Assembly (NCBI GenBank): GCA_035544675.1
Contig: DATKCA010000102.1
Coordinates: forward strand, 1-10,430
Direction: 5' to 3'
Origin: DATKCA01 sp035544675
Lineage (GTDB): Bacteria > Acidobacteriota > Thermoanaerobaculia > Gp7-AA8
Length of the DNA: 10,430 nucleotides
Under the pieces are notes generated by a model. It saw nothing but the letters and a program-made list of their open reading frames with translations, did no database searches and had not been told where the DNA came from. Every line of letters begins with the position of its first letter. The stretch's first letter is position 1. Below, piece after piece: positions 1 to 7,506 of the stretch. A program made the position numbers and the translations under genes.

Positions 1-135
1 CCGCGTGCGGCGAATGTCCACTTCGAGGATCATCTCGAGGACGGGAAGATGGTCTTCGACTACAAGATGCGCGAGGGCGTGGTGCAGAAGAGCAACGCCC
101 TCGCGCTCATGCGCAGCGTGGGGATCGAGGTGTAA
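1..135 (+). CDS. C-terminal end of a MutS-family DNA mismatch repair/ATPase protein (5' truncated)
   Basis: The window opens inside a gene in frame 1, and 44 codons remain before TAA at 133-135. The visible tail contains NVHFEDHLEDGKMVFDYKM followed by GVVQKSNALALMRSVGIEV. This pattern (an N-x-H-F strand, a 'G-K-x-x-F-D-Y-K' strand, then 'S-N-A-L-x-L-M-R-x-x-G') resembles the end of domain V of MutS-like ATPases of the short, lid-lacking type found in several phyla. The ATPase motifs lie outside the window, so the family call rests on the tail alone. It is encoded on the same strand as argR but is separated from it by 83 nt that contain a promoter-like sequence and operator boxes. It is therefore probably not part of the arginine operon. 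Confidence 0.65.
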   Translation, partial: PRAANVHFEDHLEDGKMVFDYKMREGVVQKSNALALMRSVGIEV

Positions 136-136
136 C

Positions 137-152
137 CGGGCTAGAGGGCCCG
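137..152 (+). terminator. Weak GC stem-loop after the MutS-family gene
   Basis: CGGGC (137-141) pairs perfectly with GCCCG (148-152) across a 6-nt loop, beginning 2 nt after the stop codon. No run of T follows, so it is at best a weak or factor-assisted terminator. It could be chance in GC-rich DNA. Confidence 0.2.
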
Positions 153-184
153 TGAGCCTTGAGCCGAGCCCCTCACGAAATATC

Positions 185-214
185 TTGACCCACACCGCGT
201 TATGCATGAATATT
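185..214 (+). promoter_or_regulatory. Candidate sigma-70-type promoter of the arg operon
   Basis: TTGACC (185-190) matches the -35 consensus at 5 of 6 positions. AATATT (209-214) is an 18-nt spacer away and matches TATAAT at 4 of 6. The local sequence is markedly AT-rich compared with its surroundings. Transcription would begin around 220-222, on top of the argR start codons, so the mRNA may be leaderless. The -10 is embedded in the first ARG box, which fits repression by occlusion. Confidence 0.4.
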
Positions 215-238
215 CGCCATGATGAATACTTATTCAGC
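201..238 (+). promoter_or_regulatory. Tandem ARG boxes (ArgR operator) over the argR start
   Basis: Box 2 (221-238) has the core TGAAT-ACTT-ATTCA at 223-236, a perfect match to the conserved arms of the enterobacterial ARG box (TGAAT-N4-ATTCA). Box 1 (201-218) has TGCAT-GAAT-ATTCG at 203-216, matching 8 of 10 arm positions. The two 18-bp boxes are 2 bp apart, so they lie on nearly the same face of the helix, as expected for an ArgR hexamer. Box 1 covers the putative -10; box 2 starts at the third base of the argR ATG (219-221) and covers the next codons. Arginine-dependent autorepression of the whole operon is inferred. Confidence 0.8.
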
Positions 239-722
239 CCGCCGCAGAGAGGAAATCCTTCGCATCGTCCGCGAGACGACCGTCCATTCCCAGGACGAGA
301 TCCTCGCCGCCCTGCGCAAGGCCGGGTTCCGCCTCACCCAGCCCACCCTCTCCCGCGATCTCCGCGACCTCGGAGTCGCCAAGTCGCCCAACGGGTACGT
401 CATCCCCGGTGAGATCGCCGCCGCCCCGATTCCGTTCGTCCCGCGCCAGAGACGCGAGAACCGGCTCGAGCATTCCGTCCGCGAGTCGCTCCTCTCCGCC
501 GAGGCCGCCTTGAACCTGGTCGTGATCAAGACTCCCGCGGCGGCCGCCCAGCCGCTCGCCAGCGCCATCGACGCCGCATTCGCCGAGGATCAGCTCGGAA
601 CCGTGGGTGGCGACGACACGATTTTCGTCGCCTTCCGCACTGTCGAAGCCGCGGACGCCTTCGCGCGCCGCCTTCACGCAATCGCCGGCATGGGCCCGGC
701 CCGACGCCGTACGCGCGCATAG
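219..722 (+). CDS. argR: Arginine repressor ArgR
   Basis: This is a 167-aa transcription factor that binds ARG boxes as a hexamer when loaded with L-arginine. Residues 7-65 form the winged helix-turn-helix, with recognition-helix sequence TQPTLSRDL at 40-48 (the SR pair contacts DNA in this family). Residues 88-155 are the oligomerisation and arginine-binding domain, with GTVGGDDTIF at 127-136; D132 and D133 correspond to the two conserved aspartates that bind arginine. The start at ATG 219 (with a second ATG at 222) gives the usual spacing to the HTH, and other upstream ATGs are out of frame. No Shine-Dalgarno sequence is visible, and the predicted transcription start nearly coincides with the ATGs, so leaderless translation is plausible. 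The last residues are Arg-rich and extend a little past the family norm of about 150-156 aa. It is first gene of the arg operon, 27 nt upstream of argC. Confidence 0.95.
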   Translation: MMNTYSARRREEILRIVRETTVHSQDEILAALRKAGFRLTQPTLSRDLRDLGVAKSPNGYVIPGEIAAAPIPFVPRQRRENRLEHSVRESLLSAEAALNLVVIKTPAAAAQPLASAIDAAFAEDQLGTVGGDDTIFVAFRTVEAADAFARRLHAIAGMGPARRRTRA

Positions 723-749
723 CGCGGCGTCCGAGATGAGAGAACGCCG

Positions 750-1748
750 ATGAGCTCACTTCCCATGACCAATCGTGTCATTCAGCATCCCGCCGCAGCG
801 GCGCGGCCGGTCAACGTTGCCGTCGTCGGCGGCAGCGGGTACTCAGGCGCCGAGCTGATCAACATCCTCGGGCGTCACCGTTTCGCGAAGGTGACGGCGT
901 CCGTCGGCCAGGGCTTCGACTTCGCGGCGCTGAGCGAGGCCGAGCTGGTCTTCCTGGCCACTCCGAACGAGGTCTCTGCCGAGCTTGCGCCGCGACTCCT
1001 CGACGCCGGCGCCAGGGTCATCGACCTCTCCGGCGCGTTTCGTCTGCCCGAGGCGGCGATGTATCCGGTCTGGTACGGCTTCACACACCAGCGGCCCGAG
1101 CTGCTGTCCGAGGCCGTGTATGGCCTGACCGAGTTCGCGAATGGGGATCTGAAGACCGCGCGGCTCGTGGCGAACCCCGGCTGCTATCCCACTTCGATCC
1201 TGCTGGCGCTGCGGCCGCTGCAGTACCTCATCGACAAGGCGCAGCCGGTGATCTGCGACTCCAAGAGCGGCGTTTCCGGCGCGGGAAAGAAGTCGGACCT
1301 GGCCTGGTCGTTCGCCGAGGTGTCGGGGAACTTCAAGGCCTATGCCGTGGGGAGCCATCGGCACGAGCCCGAGATCCGCAACGGGCTGCGGCTGGGCGAC
1401 CGTGCCCCGCTCGTGTTCGTCCCGCATCTGTTGCCGACGGTGCGCGGAATCCTCTCCACGATCCATCTCGCGTTCACGCGGGCGCTGACCAGCGAAGAGG
1501 TATCGGAGATCTATCGCAACGCGTTCGCCAACGCCCCGCTGGTCCACGTGCTGCCGGCAGGGCAGCTTCCCGAGCTGAAGTCGGTGGTCAACACTCCCCG
1601 GGCCGAGATCGGATTCCAACTGCTGCACGGCGGACGGCGCGCCGTCATCGTCTCGGTGATCGACAACCTGCTCAAGGGCGCTGCGTCTCAGGCCGTCCAG
1701 AACTTCAATCGGATGTACGGCTTCAACGAGACCGAGGGGCTGGTATGA
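750..1748 (+). CDS. argC: N-acetyl-gamma-glutamyl-phosphate reductase ArgC
   Basis: ArgC is the NADPH-dependent reductase that converts N-acetylglutamyl phosphate to N-acetylglutamate semialdehyde, the third step of ornithine synthesis. The nucleotide-binding loop is VVGGSGYSG (25-33). The catalytic cysteine is C145 in ANPGCYPTS. The active-site histidine is H205 in GSHRHEPE. The C-terminal GAASQAVQNFN (310-320) is the family signature. A stretch of about 20 residues precedes the Rossmann fold, so ATG 765 is an alternative start; ATG 750 is favoured by the weak GAGAGA at 738-743. The 332-aa length is normal overall, but the span between GYSG and the VFLATPNE strand (residues 34-66) is shorter than usual by roughly 25 residues, offset by the N-terminal extension. 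Its stop overlaps the argB start as ATGA. Confidence 0.95.
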   Translation: MSSLPMTNRVIQHPAAAARPVNVAVVGGSGYSGAELINILGRHRFAKVTASVGQGFDFAALSEAELVFLATPNEVSAELAPRLLDAGARVIDLSGAFRLPEAAMYPVWYGFTHQRPELLSEAVYGLTEFANGDLKTARLVANPGCYPTSILLALRPLQYLIDKAQPVICDSKSGVSGAGKKSDLAWSFAEVSGNFKAYAVGSHRHEPEIRNGLRLGDRAPLVFVPHLLPTVRGILSTIHLAFTRALTSEEVSEIYRNAFANAPLVHVLPAGQLPELKSVVNTPRAEIGFQLLHGGRRAVIVSVIDNLLKGAASQAVQNFNRMYGFNETEGLV

Positions 1749-2488
1749 AGGTGATGAAGCTGGGAGGGAGCCTTCTTGACGACGCGGGGCGTCGCGCGGC
1801 TGCGCTGCGCGAGGTCGCGGAACTGTGGAACGCGGGCGAGCCGGTGGTGCTCGTACACGGCGGCGGAAAGCATGTCGACGCCGCGCTGGCGAAGCTCGGA
1901 ATTCCGAAGCGCACGCATGCCGGTCTGCGCATCACGGACGACGCCACGCTGGAAGTGGTGGTCTCGGTGCTCGGCGGCTCGGTCAACAAGTCGCTCGTGG
2001 CCGAGCTCACGGCGATGGGAATCCGCTCAGCGGGTGTGTCGGGATCGGATGCATCGATCCTGGTGGCAGAGCGGCATCCGTCCATCGACGGTGTCGATCT
2101 GGGCCATGTCGGCCGGGTGACCTCCTCGGACAAGACTCTGCTTCACGCGTTGCTGATGGCCGGGATCCTGCCGGTGGTCTCGTCCGTGGCGCAGGGACCG
2201 GAAGGAACGCTGCTCAACGTCAACGCGGACAGCGCCGCGGCGGCGATCGCCTCGTCGATCGGCGCCCACGAGCTGCGCTTCATCACCGACGTGGCCGGTC
2301 TGCTCGACGGCCAGGGACGGGTCGTGCCGTTTCTCACGCACCGCGACGCGCGCGGCTATCTGGAGACGAACATCGTCACGGGCGGCATGCGCCCGAAGCT
2401 GGAAGCGGCTCTCAGCGCGCTGAACGCGGGGGTGAGCTCGATTCTGATCGGAACCGGAACAGGAGGGACGAGCCTTGTTGCTGCATGA
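1745..2488 (+). CDS. argB: N-acetylglutamate kinase ArgB
   Basis: ArgB phosphorylates N-acetylglutamate with ATP, the second step of ornithine synthesis. It belongs to the amino acid kinase fold. Visible motifs are KLGGS (5-9, phosphate-binding Lys5), HGGGK (38-42), GLRITD with Arg62 contacting substrate, NVNAD (158-162), ITDVAGLL (180-187) and GGMRPK (213-218) with Lys218. The start is set by GAGGGG at 1734-1739, 5 nt before ATG, and by the ATGA overlap with argC. At 247 aa it begins directly at the first beta strand. It lacks the N-terminal helix of about 25 residues that builds the hexamer in arginine-inhibited kinases, so it should be the dimeric, arginine-insensitive type (inference). 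Arginine control would then rest mainly on ArgR. Confidence 0.95.
   Translation: MKVMKLGGSLLDDAGRRAAALREVAELWNAGEPVVLVHGGGKHVDAALAKLGIPKRTHAGLRITDDATLEVVVSVLGGSVNKSLVAELTAMGIRSAGVSGSDASILVAERHPSIDGVDLGHVGRVTSSDKTLLHALLMAGILPVVSSVAQGPEGTLLNVNADSAAAAIASSIGAHELRFITDVAGLLDGQGRVVPFLTHRDARGYLETNIVTGGMRPKLEAALSALNAGVSSILIGTGTGGTSLVAA
2461..2467 (+). promoter_or_regulatory. Strong ribosome-binding site that sets the argD TTG start
   Basis: AGGAGGG lies 7 nt before TTG 2475 inside the 3' end of argB. No ATG occurs near it in the argD frame, and the first in-frame GTG (2505) is too far away, so a TTG start (2475, or 2478 next to it) is favoured. Confidence 0.75.
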
Positions 2489-3674
2489 CGAATCACCCGC
2501 CGCCGTGGAAGCGCGCGAGCGCGCGTTCCTCGTCCCGACGTACGCGCGTACGCCGTTTCATCCCCGAGACGGCAAGGGCGCGCGCATCACCGACGCCGGC
2601 GGGCGCGAGTACTGGGACCTTCTCGGCGGCATCGCCGTGAACGTGCTCGGGCACAAGCACCCGCGCGTCATCCGCGCGCTGAAGGAAGCGACGAGCTCGC
2701 TGCTCCACGTCTCGAATCTCTACTACCACCCCGCTCAGGGGCTCCTCGGCGAGCGCCTGGTGCGCGAGTCGGGGCTCGTCCGCGCGTTCTTCTGCAACAG
2801 CGGGACGGAGGCCAACGAGGCGGCGCTGAAGTTCGCGCGCCTGGCCACGAAGGGCCGGCCGAACGTCGTGGCCCTCCTGGAGTCGTTTCACGGCCGCACG
2901 TACGGCTCGCTCTCGATGACCGGGCATGAAGCCTACCGGACTCCGTTCGCGCCGATGCTCGGAGGCGTCGTGTTCATCGAGCCGAATGACTGCGCCGCGC
3001 TGGAAGCGGCGGTCACCACGGAGACGGCGGCGATCTTCCTCGAACCGGTCATGGGCGAGGGTGGAGTGGTCCCGCTGACCGACGAGTTCCTGATCGCGGC
3101 GCGCCGCATCGCCGACAAGACCGGTGCGCTGCTCGTGTTCGACGAGATCCAATGCGGACTGGGCCGTACCGGAACGCTCTTCGCGTTTCAGAAGAGCGGC
3201 GTGGTGCCGGACATCCTCACGCTGGCCAAGCCGCTCGGCGGCGGACTGCCGCTCGGAGCGGTGCTCACCGGCGCCGCGCTCGAAGGAGTGGTGAAGCCCG
3301 GGCATCACGGGACGACGTTCGGAGGCAACCCCGTGGCGTGCCGTCTCGGTCTGGCCGTCCTCGACGAGATCAAGCGGGCCTCGCTGCTGGGGCGCGTGCA
3401 GTCGCTGGGAGCGTGGTTCGGCAATGAGCTGAAGGCGATCCAATCCGAATCGATCGTGGACGTGCGCGGCTCGGGCCTGATGTGGGGCATCGAGCTGGAC
3501 AAGCCGGCCGCGCCGGTGGCGCGCGAGCTGCTCGAGCGCGGCTTCGTCGTCGGCACCGCGCGCGAGCGCGTCATTCGCCTTCTTCCCCCTTACATCGTTC
3601 CGAAGAAAGCGCTGGTGGAGTTCATGGCCGCGCTGGAATCGAGTCTCGTTTCTGTGAAGGAGCACGCAGCATGA
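2475..3674 (+). CDS. argD: Acetylornithine aminotransferase ArgD
   Basis: This class III PLP-dependent aminotransferase converts N-acetylglutamate semialdehyde plus glutamate to N-acetylornithine. It may also serve lysine synthesis, as many ArgD proteins do. Motifs seen: NSGTEANE (108-115), FHGRTYGSLS (138-147), DEIQCGLGRTG (223-233, with the PLP-contacting Asp223), LAKPLGGG with Schiff-base Lys252, and GTTFGGNPVAC (279-289). The length of 399 aa is typical. The start is TTG 2475, chosen from the AGGAGGG 7 nt upstream; this makes a 14-nt overlap with argB. The stop overlaps the argG start as ATGA. Related 4-aminobutyrate or succinylornithine aminotransferases share the fold, but the motifs and operon position support ArgD. 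Confidence 0.93.
   Translation: MLLHDESPAAVEARERAFLVPTYARTPFHPRDGKGARITDAGGREYWDLLGGIAVNVLGHKHPRVIRALKEATSSLLHVSNLYYHPAQGLLGERLVRESGLVRAFFCNSGTEANEAALKFARLATKGRPNVVALLESFHGRTYGSLSMTGHEAYRTPFAPMLGGVVFIEPNDCAALEAAVTTETAAIFLEPVMGEGGVVPLTDEFLIAARRIADKTGALLVFDEIQCGLGRTGTLFAFQKSGVVPDILTLAKPLGGGLPLGAVLTGAALEGVVKPGHHGTTFGGNPVACRLGLAVLDEIKRASLLGRVQSLGAWFGNELKAIQSESIVDVRGSGLMWGIELDKPAAPVARELLERGFVVGTARERVIRLLPPYIVPKKALVEFMAALESSLVSVKEHAA
3656..3662 (+). promoter_or_regulatory. Ribosome-binding site that fixes the argG start
   Basis: GAAGGAG lies 8 nt before ATG 3671. The reading frame stays open upstream to 3482, but that extension lies inside argD and does not resemble the family, whose proteins begin right at the K-x-V-L-A-Y-S-G-G strand. 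Confidence 0.7.
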
Positions 3675-4882
3675 AGAAAGTCGCCCTCGCCTACTCAGGC
3701 GGTCTCGACACCTCGATCATCATCACCTGGCTGAAGGAGAACTACGGCTGCGACGTCGTCGCCGTCGCGGTCGACGTCGGCCAGCAGGAGGAGACGTCCG
3801 GTCTCGCCGACAAGGCCTATCGCACCGGCGCGTCCGATTTCTATCTCATCGACGCGAAGGAAGAGTTCGCGCGCGATTATCTCTTCCCGGTCCTCAAGGC
3901 CGGCGCGATCTACGAGCGCGACTATCTCCTCGGCACCTCCACGGCGCGGCCTCTCATCGCCCGCAAGCAGGTCGAAGTGGCCCTGGCCACAGGCTGCGAT
4001 GCGCTCGCACACGGCTGCACCGGCAAGGGGAATGACCAGGTGCGGTTCGAGCTCGCCTATCAGGCGCTCGCGCCGGAACTGGAAGTCGTCGCGCCGTGGC
4101 GCGAATGGTCCATCGTCTCGCGTGAGGACGCCATCGACTACGCGGCCGCGCGCGGCATCCCCGTCCCCGTGACGAAGAAGGACCCGTACTCGCGCGATCG
4201 CAACCTGTGGCATCTCTCGCACGAGGGCGGTCCGCTCGAGGACCCGTCATTCGAGCCGGAACGCTCGATGTTCCGCCTGACCGTCGACCCCGCCGATGCG
4301 CCGGACATCCCGGAGAAGGTGGTCATCGGCTTCGAGGCGGGCGTGCCGGTCACCATCAACGGCAAGAGCCTTTCGCCGGCCACGCTCATCCAGACGCTGA
4401 ACGAGCTGGGCGGCCGCCACGGCGTCGGCCGGGCCGACATCGTCGAGAACCGCCTCATCGGCATCAAGTCGCGCGGGGTGTACGAGACGCCCGGCGGAAC
4501 GCTGCTCGTCAATGCGCTGGGGGCGCTCGAGTCGATCACGCTCGACCGTGACAGCGCCCACGAGAAGGAGCGCATGGCCACGCGGTACGCGGAGCTCGTC
4601 TACAACGGCCTGTGGTTCTCGCCTCTGCGCGAGGCTTACGACGCCTTCGCCACGACGCTGGCGGACACCGTCACCGGCACCGTCACCATGAAGCTGTTCA
4701 AGGGCAACGCGACGGTCGTCGGACGCACCTCGCCGTATTCGCTCTACCAGCAGGACCTGGCCTCGTTCAACATGACCGGCTATGACGCGAAGGACGCGGC
4801 CGGCTTCATCCGGCTGTTCGGACTGCAGCTGCGCGGACGGAAGCGTCTCTCGCCGATCGCGGTGGAGGAGCTCGCACGTTGA
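3671..4882 (+). CDS. argG: Argininosuccinate synthase ArgG
   Basis: ArgG joins citrulline and aspartate with ATP to make argininosuccinate. The 403-aa product starts with KKVALAYSGGLDTS; the ATP pyrophosphatase loop is AYSGGLDTS at 7-15. AHGCTGKGNDQVRFE (113-127) is the second family signature and binds ATP and aspartate. DPYSRDRNLW (171-180) and KSRGVYETPGG (266-276) belong to the synthetase domain that binds citrulline. Length and motifs are standard for the bacterial/eukaryotic type. The start is ATG 3671 with GAAGGAG upstream and an ATGA overlap with argD. The citrulline it needs is not made by any enzyme encoded in this window. It overlaps argH by 4 nt as TTGA. Confidence 0.97.
   Translation: MKKVALAYSGGLDTSIIITWLKENYGCDVVAVAVDVGQQEETSGLADKAYRTGASDFYLIDAKEEFARDYLFPVLKAGAIYERDYLLGTSTARPLIARKQVEVALATGCDALAHGCTGKGNDQVRFELAYQALAPELEVVAPWREWSIVSREDAIDYAAARGIPVPVTKKDPYSRDRNLWHLSHEGGPLEDPSFEPERSMFRLTVDPADAPDIPEKVVIGFEAGVPVTINGKSLSPATLIQTLNELGGRHGVGRADIVENRLIGIKSRGVYETPGGTLLVNALGALESITLDRDSAHEKERMATRYAELVYNGLWFSPLREAYDAFATTLADTVTGTVTMKLFKGNATVVGRTSPYSLYQQDLASFNMTGYDAKDAAGFIRLFGLQLRGRKRLSPIAVEELAR
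4863..4870 (+). promoter_or_regulatory. Ribosome-binding site that sets the argH TTG start
   Basis: TGGAGGAG ends 8 nt before TTG 4879. The only nearby alternative, ATG 4891 in the same frame, would be 20 nt away, which is too far. TTG also makes a 4-nt TTGA overlap with the argG stop. Confidence 0.7.
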
Positions 4883-6225
4883 CGAATCGGATGTGGGGGG
4901 GGCGGTTCGACGCAGCGCCTTCGGAGCTGCTGCGGGCGCTGAACGACTCCTTCTCGTTCGATCACGAGCTCTTCGCGCACGACGTGGAGGGCTCGATGGC
5001 ATGGGCCAAGGCCCTGCACGCCGCGGGTGTGCTCACGCCGGCCGAGACGGCGTCGATGACCGCGGCTCTCAGCTCGCTGACGCCCCCTTCGCAGGCTGAG
5101 CTCGACCAGCACGAGGACGTGCACTCGTTCGTCGAGTCGAAGCTCGGGGAACGAATCGGTGCGCTGGCCGGAAAACTCCACACCGGCCGCTCGCGCAACG
5201 ATCAGGTCGCGACCGATCTCCGGCTCTGGCTGCGGGCGGCGGCCGATGAATGCGCCGGTCTCCTGACGCAGCTGGCGCGCACGCTGGCGCAACTCGGCCT
5301 CGACGAGGCCGGGACGCCGATGCCCGGCTACACCCACTCGAAGCAGGCGGAACCGGTCACGTTCGGGCACTGGTGCCTGGCCTACGTGGCCATGCTGCAA
5401 CGCGACCTCTCCCGCCTCTTGGACGCGCGGGCGCGCGGCAATGAGTGTCCCCTGGGGTCGGCTGCTTTGTCCGGCACTCCCCTGCCTGTCGACCGCGACG
5501 CGCTTGCGAAGTCCCTCGGCTTCGATCGCGCCACGGCCAGCTCGCTCGACGGCGTCGGCGACCGCGACTTCGCCGCTGAGTATCTGTTCACTGTCTCGCT
5601 CCTGCTGTCCCATCTCTCGCGGCTCGCCGAAGACGTCATCTTCTTCAGCAGCGACGAGGCCAGGTACGTGGAGCTTCCCGACGCGCTCGCCACCGGCTCA
5701 TCGCGCATGCCGCAGAAGAAGAATCCCGACGTCCTGGAGCTCGTCCGCGGCCATGCCGGCCGCTCCATCGGCGAGGTGACCGGAATGCTGGCGCTCCTCA
5801 AGGGCCTGCCCCTGGCCTACGACAAGGACCTGCAGCTCGACAAGGAGCCGCTGTTCCGCACGCGCCGCGTCGTGGCGGCGATGCTGCCCGCGCTCACCGC
5901 GCTGATGGCCGGCCTGCAGCTGAACCGGGAGAGGATGGCCGGCGCGGCGTCGTCGGATCTGCTGCTGGCCACGGAGCTGGCCGACGCGATGGCAGCGCGC
6001 GGCGTGCCGTTCCGGCAGGCTCACGACATCGTCAGCGCGCGCATCGGCGAGGCGCTGAAACGAGGCGTGACACTGCGCGAGCTCGGCCCCAGTGAATCCA
6101 TCACCGCGGCCGATCTCGAGGCCCTCGACGTCCGGCACGCGCTGTCCAAGCGCGCCGCGCTGGGCGGCACATCACCCGAGCGGGTGCGCGAAGCCGCGCA
6201 GCGCGCGCTCGCAATCCTGAAATGA
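4879..6225 (+). CDS. argH: Argininosuccinate lyase ArgH
   Basis: ArgH cleaves argininosuccinate to arginine and fumarate, the final step. It belongs to the aspartase/fumarase superfamily and works as a tetramer. The N-terminal MWGGRF motif (5-10) is typical. HTGRSRNDQVATD (101-113), PGYTHSKQAEP (149-159, with catalytic His153) and the superfamily signature GSSRMPQKKNPD (273-284, flexible loop with the catalytic serine) are all intact. TGMLALLKGLPLAYDKDLQLDKE spans 301-323. Length is 448 aa against the usual 450-470. The TTG start is chosen from the ribosome-binding site; ATG 4891 would remove only four residues. The stop overlaps argJ as ATGA. Confidence 0.96.
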   Translation: MTNRMWGGRFDAAPSELLRALNDSFSFDHELFAHDVEGSMAWAKALHAAGVLTPAETASMTAALSSLTPPSQAELDQHEDVHSFVESKLGERIGALAGKLHTGRSRNDQVATDLRLWLRAAADECAGLLTQLARTLAQLGLDEAGTPMPGYTHSKQAEPVTFGHWCLAYVAMLQRDLSRLLDARARGNECPLGSAALSGTPLPVDRDALAKSLGFDRATASSLDGVGDRDFAAEYLFTVSLLLSHLSRLAEDVIFFSSDEARYVELPDALATGSSRMPQKKNPDVLELVRGHAGRSIGEVTGMLALLKGLPLAYDKDLQLDKEPLFRTRRVVAAMLPALTALMAGLQLNRERMAGAASSDLLLATELADAMAARGVPFRQAHDIVSARIGEALKRGVTLRELGPSESITAADLEALDVRHALSKRAALGGTSPERVREAAQRALAILK

Positions 6226-7394
6226 GGTTGCCCAGAGGGTTCCTCGCCTCCGGCGTTCGCGCCGGCATCCGCAAGAAGCGTCCCGACCTCGGCCTCATCG
6301 TCGCGGAGGGCGGCGCCAATGCGGCCGCCGTGTTCACGCAGAACCGCTTCCAGGCCGCGCCGGTCACGCTCTCGAAGGCGGCCCTCAGGAAAAGCGGCGG
6401 CCGCGTGCGCGCCGTCGTCGTCAACGCCGGCTGCGCTAACGCCGTGACCGGACGGGGGGGACTGGAAGCGGCCCGGCGCGTCCGCGATCGCGCCGCGGAG
6501 CTTCTGCGCTGCGACGCGAACGAGATCTTCGTGGCATCGACCGGCGTGATCGGCGTCGTCCTTCCCGACAAGAGAGTGCGGGAGTCACTCCCCGATTCGA
6601 TCACCCGGCTCTCCGCGGGCGGACTGGACGCGCTGTCGCACGCCATTCTCACGACCGACGTGGGGCCGAAGCTCGCGCAGGCCACGTTCACGCTCGACGG
6701 CAAAAAGGGTCGCCTCGTCGGCGTGGCGAAGGGCGCGGGAATGATCCATCCGAACATGGCCACGATGCTGGCGTTCGTCATGACGGACGCCGCGCTCGCT
6801 CCCGCCACGCTGCGGCGCGAGCTGAACGATGCCGTAGACGTCAGCTTCAATGCCATCTCCGTCGACGGCGATACCTCCACGAACGACTGCGTGCTGCTGA
6901 TGGCCTCCGGAAAGCTGGGCAACGGAGAGGACGCCGATCTGTGCGACTTCCGCCGCGCGCTGGCGACGGTCTGCCGCGAGCTGGCCTGGAAGATCGTCCG
7001 TGACGGCGAAGGCGCGATCCGGGTGATGGAGCTGGAGGTGACGGGAGCGCGAAGCACCGGCGATGCGAAGCTGGCCGCGCACGCCATCGCCACCTCCCCC
7101 CTCGTCAAGACTGCGCTCCACGGCGGCGATCCGAACTGGGGGCGCATCCTCGCGGCGCTCGGCCGGAGCGGAGCGCGGTTCTCGGTACGCAAGGTCTCGC
7201 TGACGGCAGGGACTGTCGCTCTGGTCCGGGCCGGCGAGCCGGTGCCGTATCGCGAGAAAGACGCCGCACGCGTCTTCGCCCGCGAGCGCGTGCAGCTCCG
7301 CGTCGACCTCGGGGCCGGTGCGGGACGCGCAGTCCTGCTCTCCAGCGACCTCGGCCACGACTACGTGAGCCTCAACGCGGACTACCGGTCGTAG
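6222..7394 (+). CDS. argJ: Glutamate N-acetyltransferase / ornithine acetyltransferase ArgJ
   Basis: ArgJ moves the acetyl group from N-acetylornithine to glutamate, releasing ornithine and regenerating N-acetylglutamate; bifunctional members also use acetyl-CoA. It is an Ntn-like enzyme made as a precursor that cuts itself. The processing site is in KGAGMIHPNMATML (170-183): cleavage between A180 and T181 leaves Thr181 as nucleophile. STGVIG (106-111) supplies the Thr-Gly oxyanion hole. GDPNWGRI (302-309) and the terminal NADYRS match the family. Length is 390 aa, as usual. The start is ATG 6222, coupled to argH by a 4-nt overlap with no clear Shine-Dalgarno of its own. No argA or argE is visible here, which fits the cyclic pathway; mono- versus bifunctional activity cannot be told from sequence. 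Confidence 0.95.
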   Translation: MRLPRGFLASGVRAGIRKKRPDLGLIVAEGGANAAAVFTQNRFQAAPVTLSKAALRKSGGRVRAVVVNAGCANAVTGRGGLEAARRVRDRAAELLRCDANEIFVASTGVIGVVLPDKRVRESLPDSITRLSAGGLDALSHAILTTDVGPKLAQATFTLDGKKGRLVGVAKGAGMIHPNMATMLAFVMTDAALAPATLRRELNDAVDVSFNAISVDGDTSTNDCVLLMASGKLGNGEDADLCDFRRALATVCRELAWKIVRDGEGAIRVMELEVTGARSTGDAKLAAHAIATSPLVKTALHGGDPNWGRILAALGRSGARFSVRKVSLTAGTVALVRAGEPVPYREKDAARVFARERVQLRVDLGAGAGRAVLLSSDLGHDYVSLNADYRS

Positions 7395-7402
7395 CCCCGT
7401 TT

Positions 7403-7500
<98 letters not shown>

Positions 7501-7506
7501 CCGATA

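Noticed and set aside
5..412. 135-aa plus-strand frame across the MutS tail and argR
   Set aside because: It is out of frame with both recognised genes and has an Arg/Pro-rich composition typical of a shadow frame.
843..1628. Long minus-strand frame opposite argC, and similar long antisense frames opposite argD, argG, argH and the kinase
   Set aside because: Long antisense frames are normal in GC-rich coding DNA; they are rich in Arg, Gly and Ala and match no family.
3482..3670. N-terminal extension of ArgG by 63 residues
   Set aside because: It lies wholly within argD, has no family likeness, and the ribosome-binding site and ATGA overlap fix the start at 3671.
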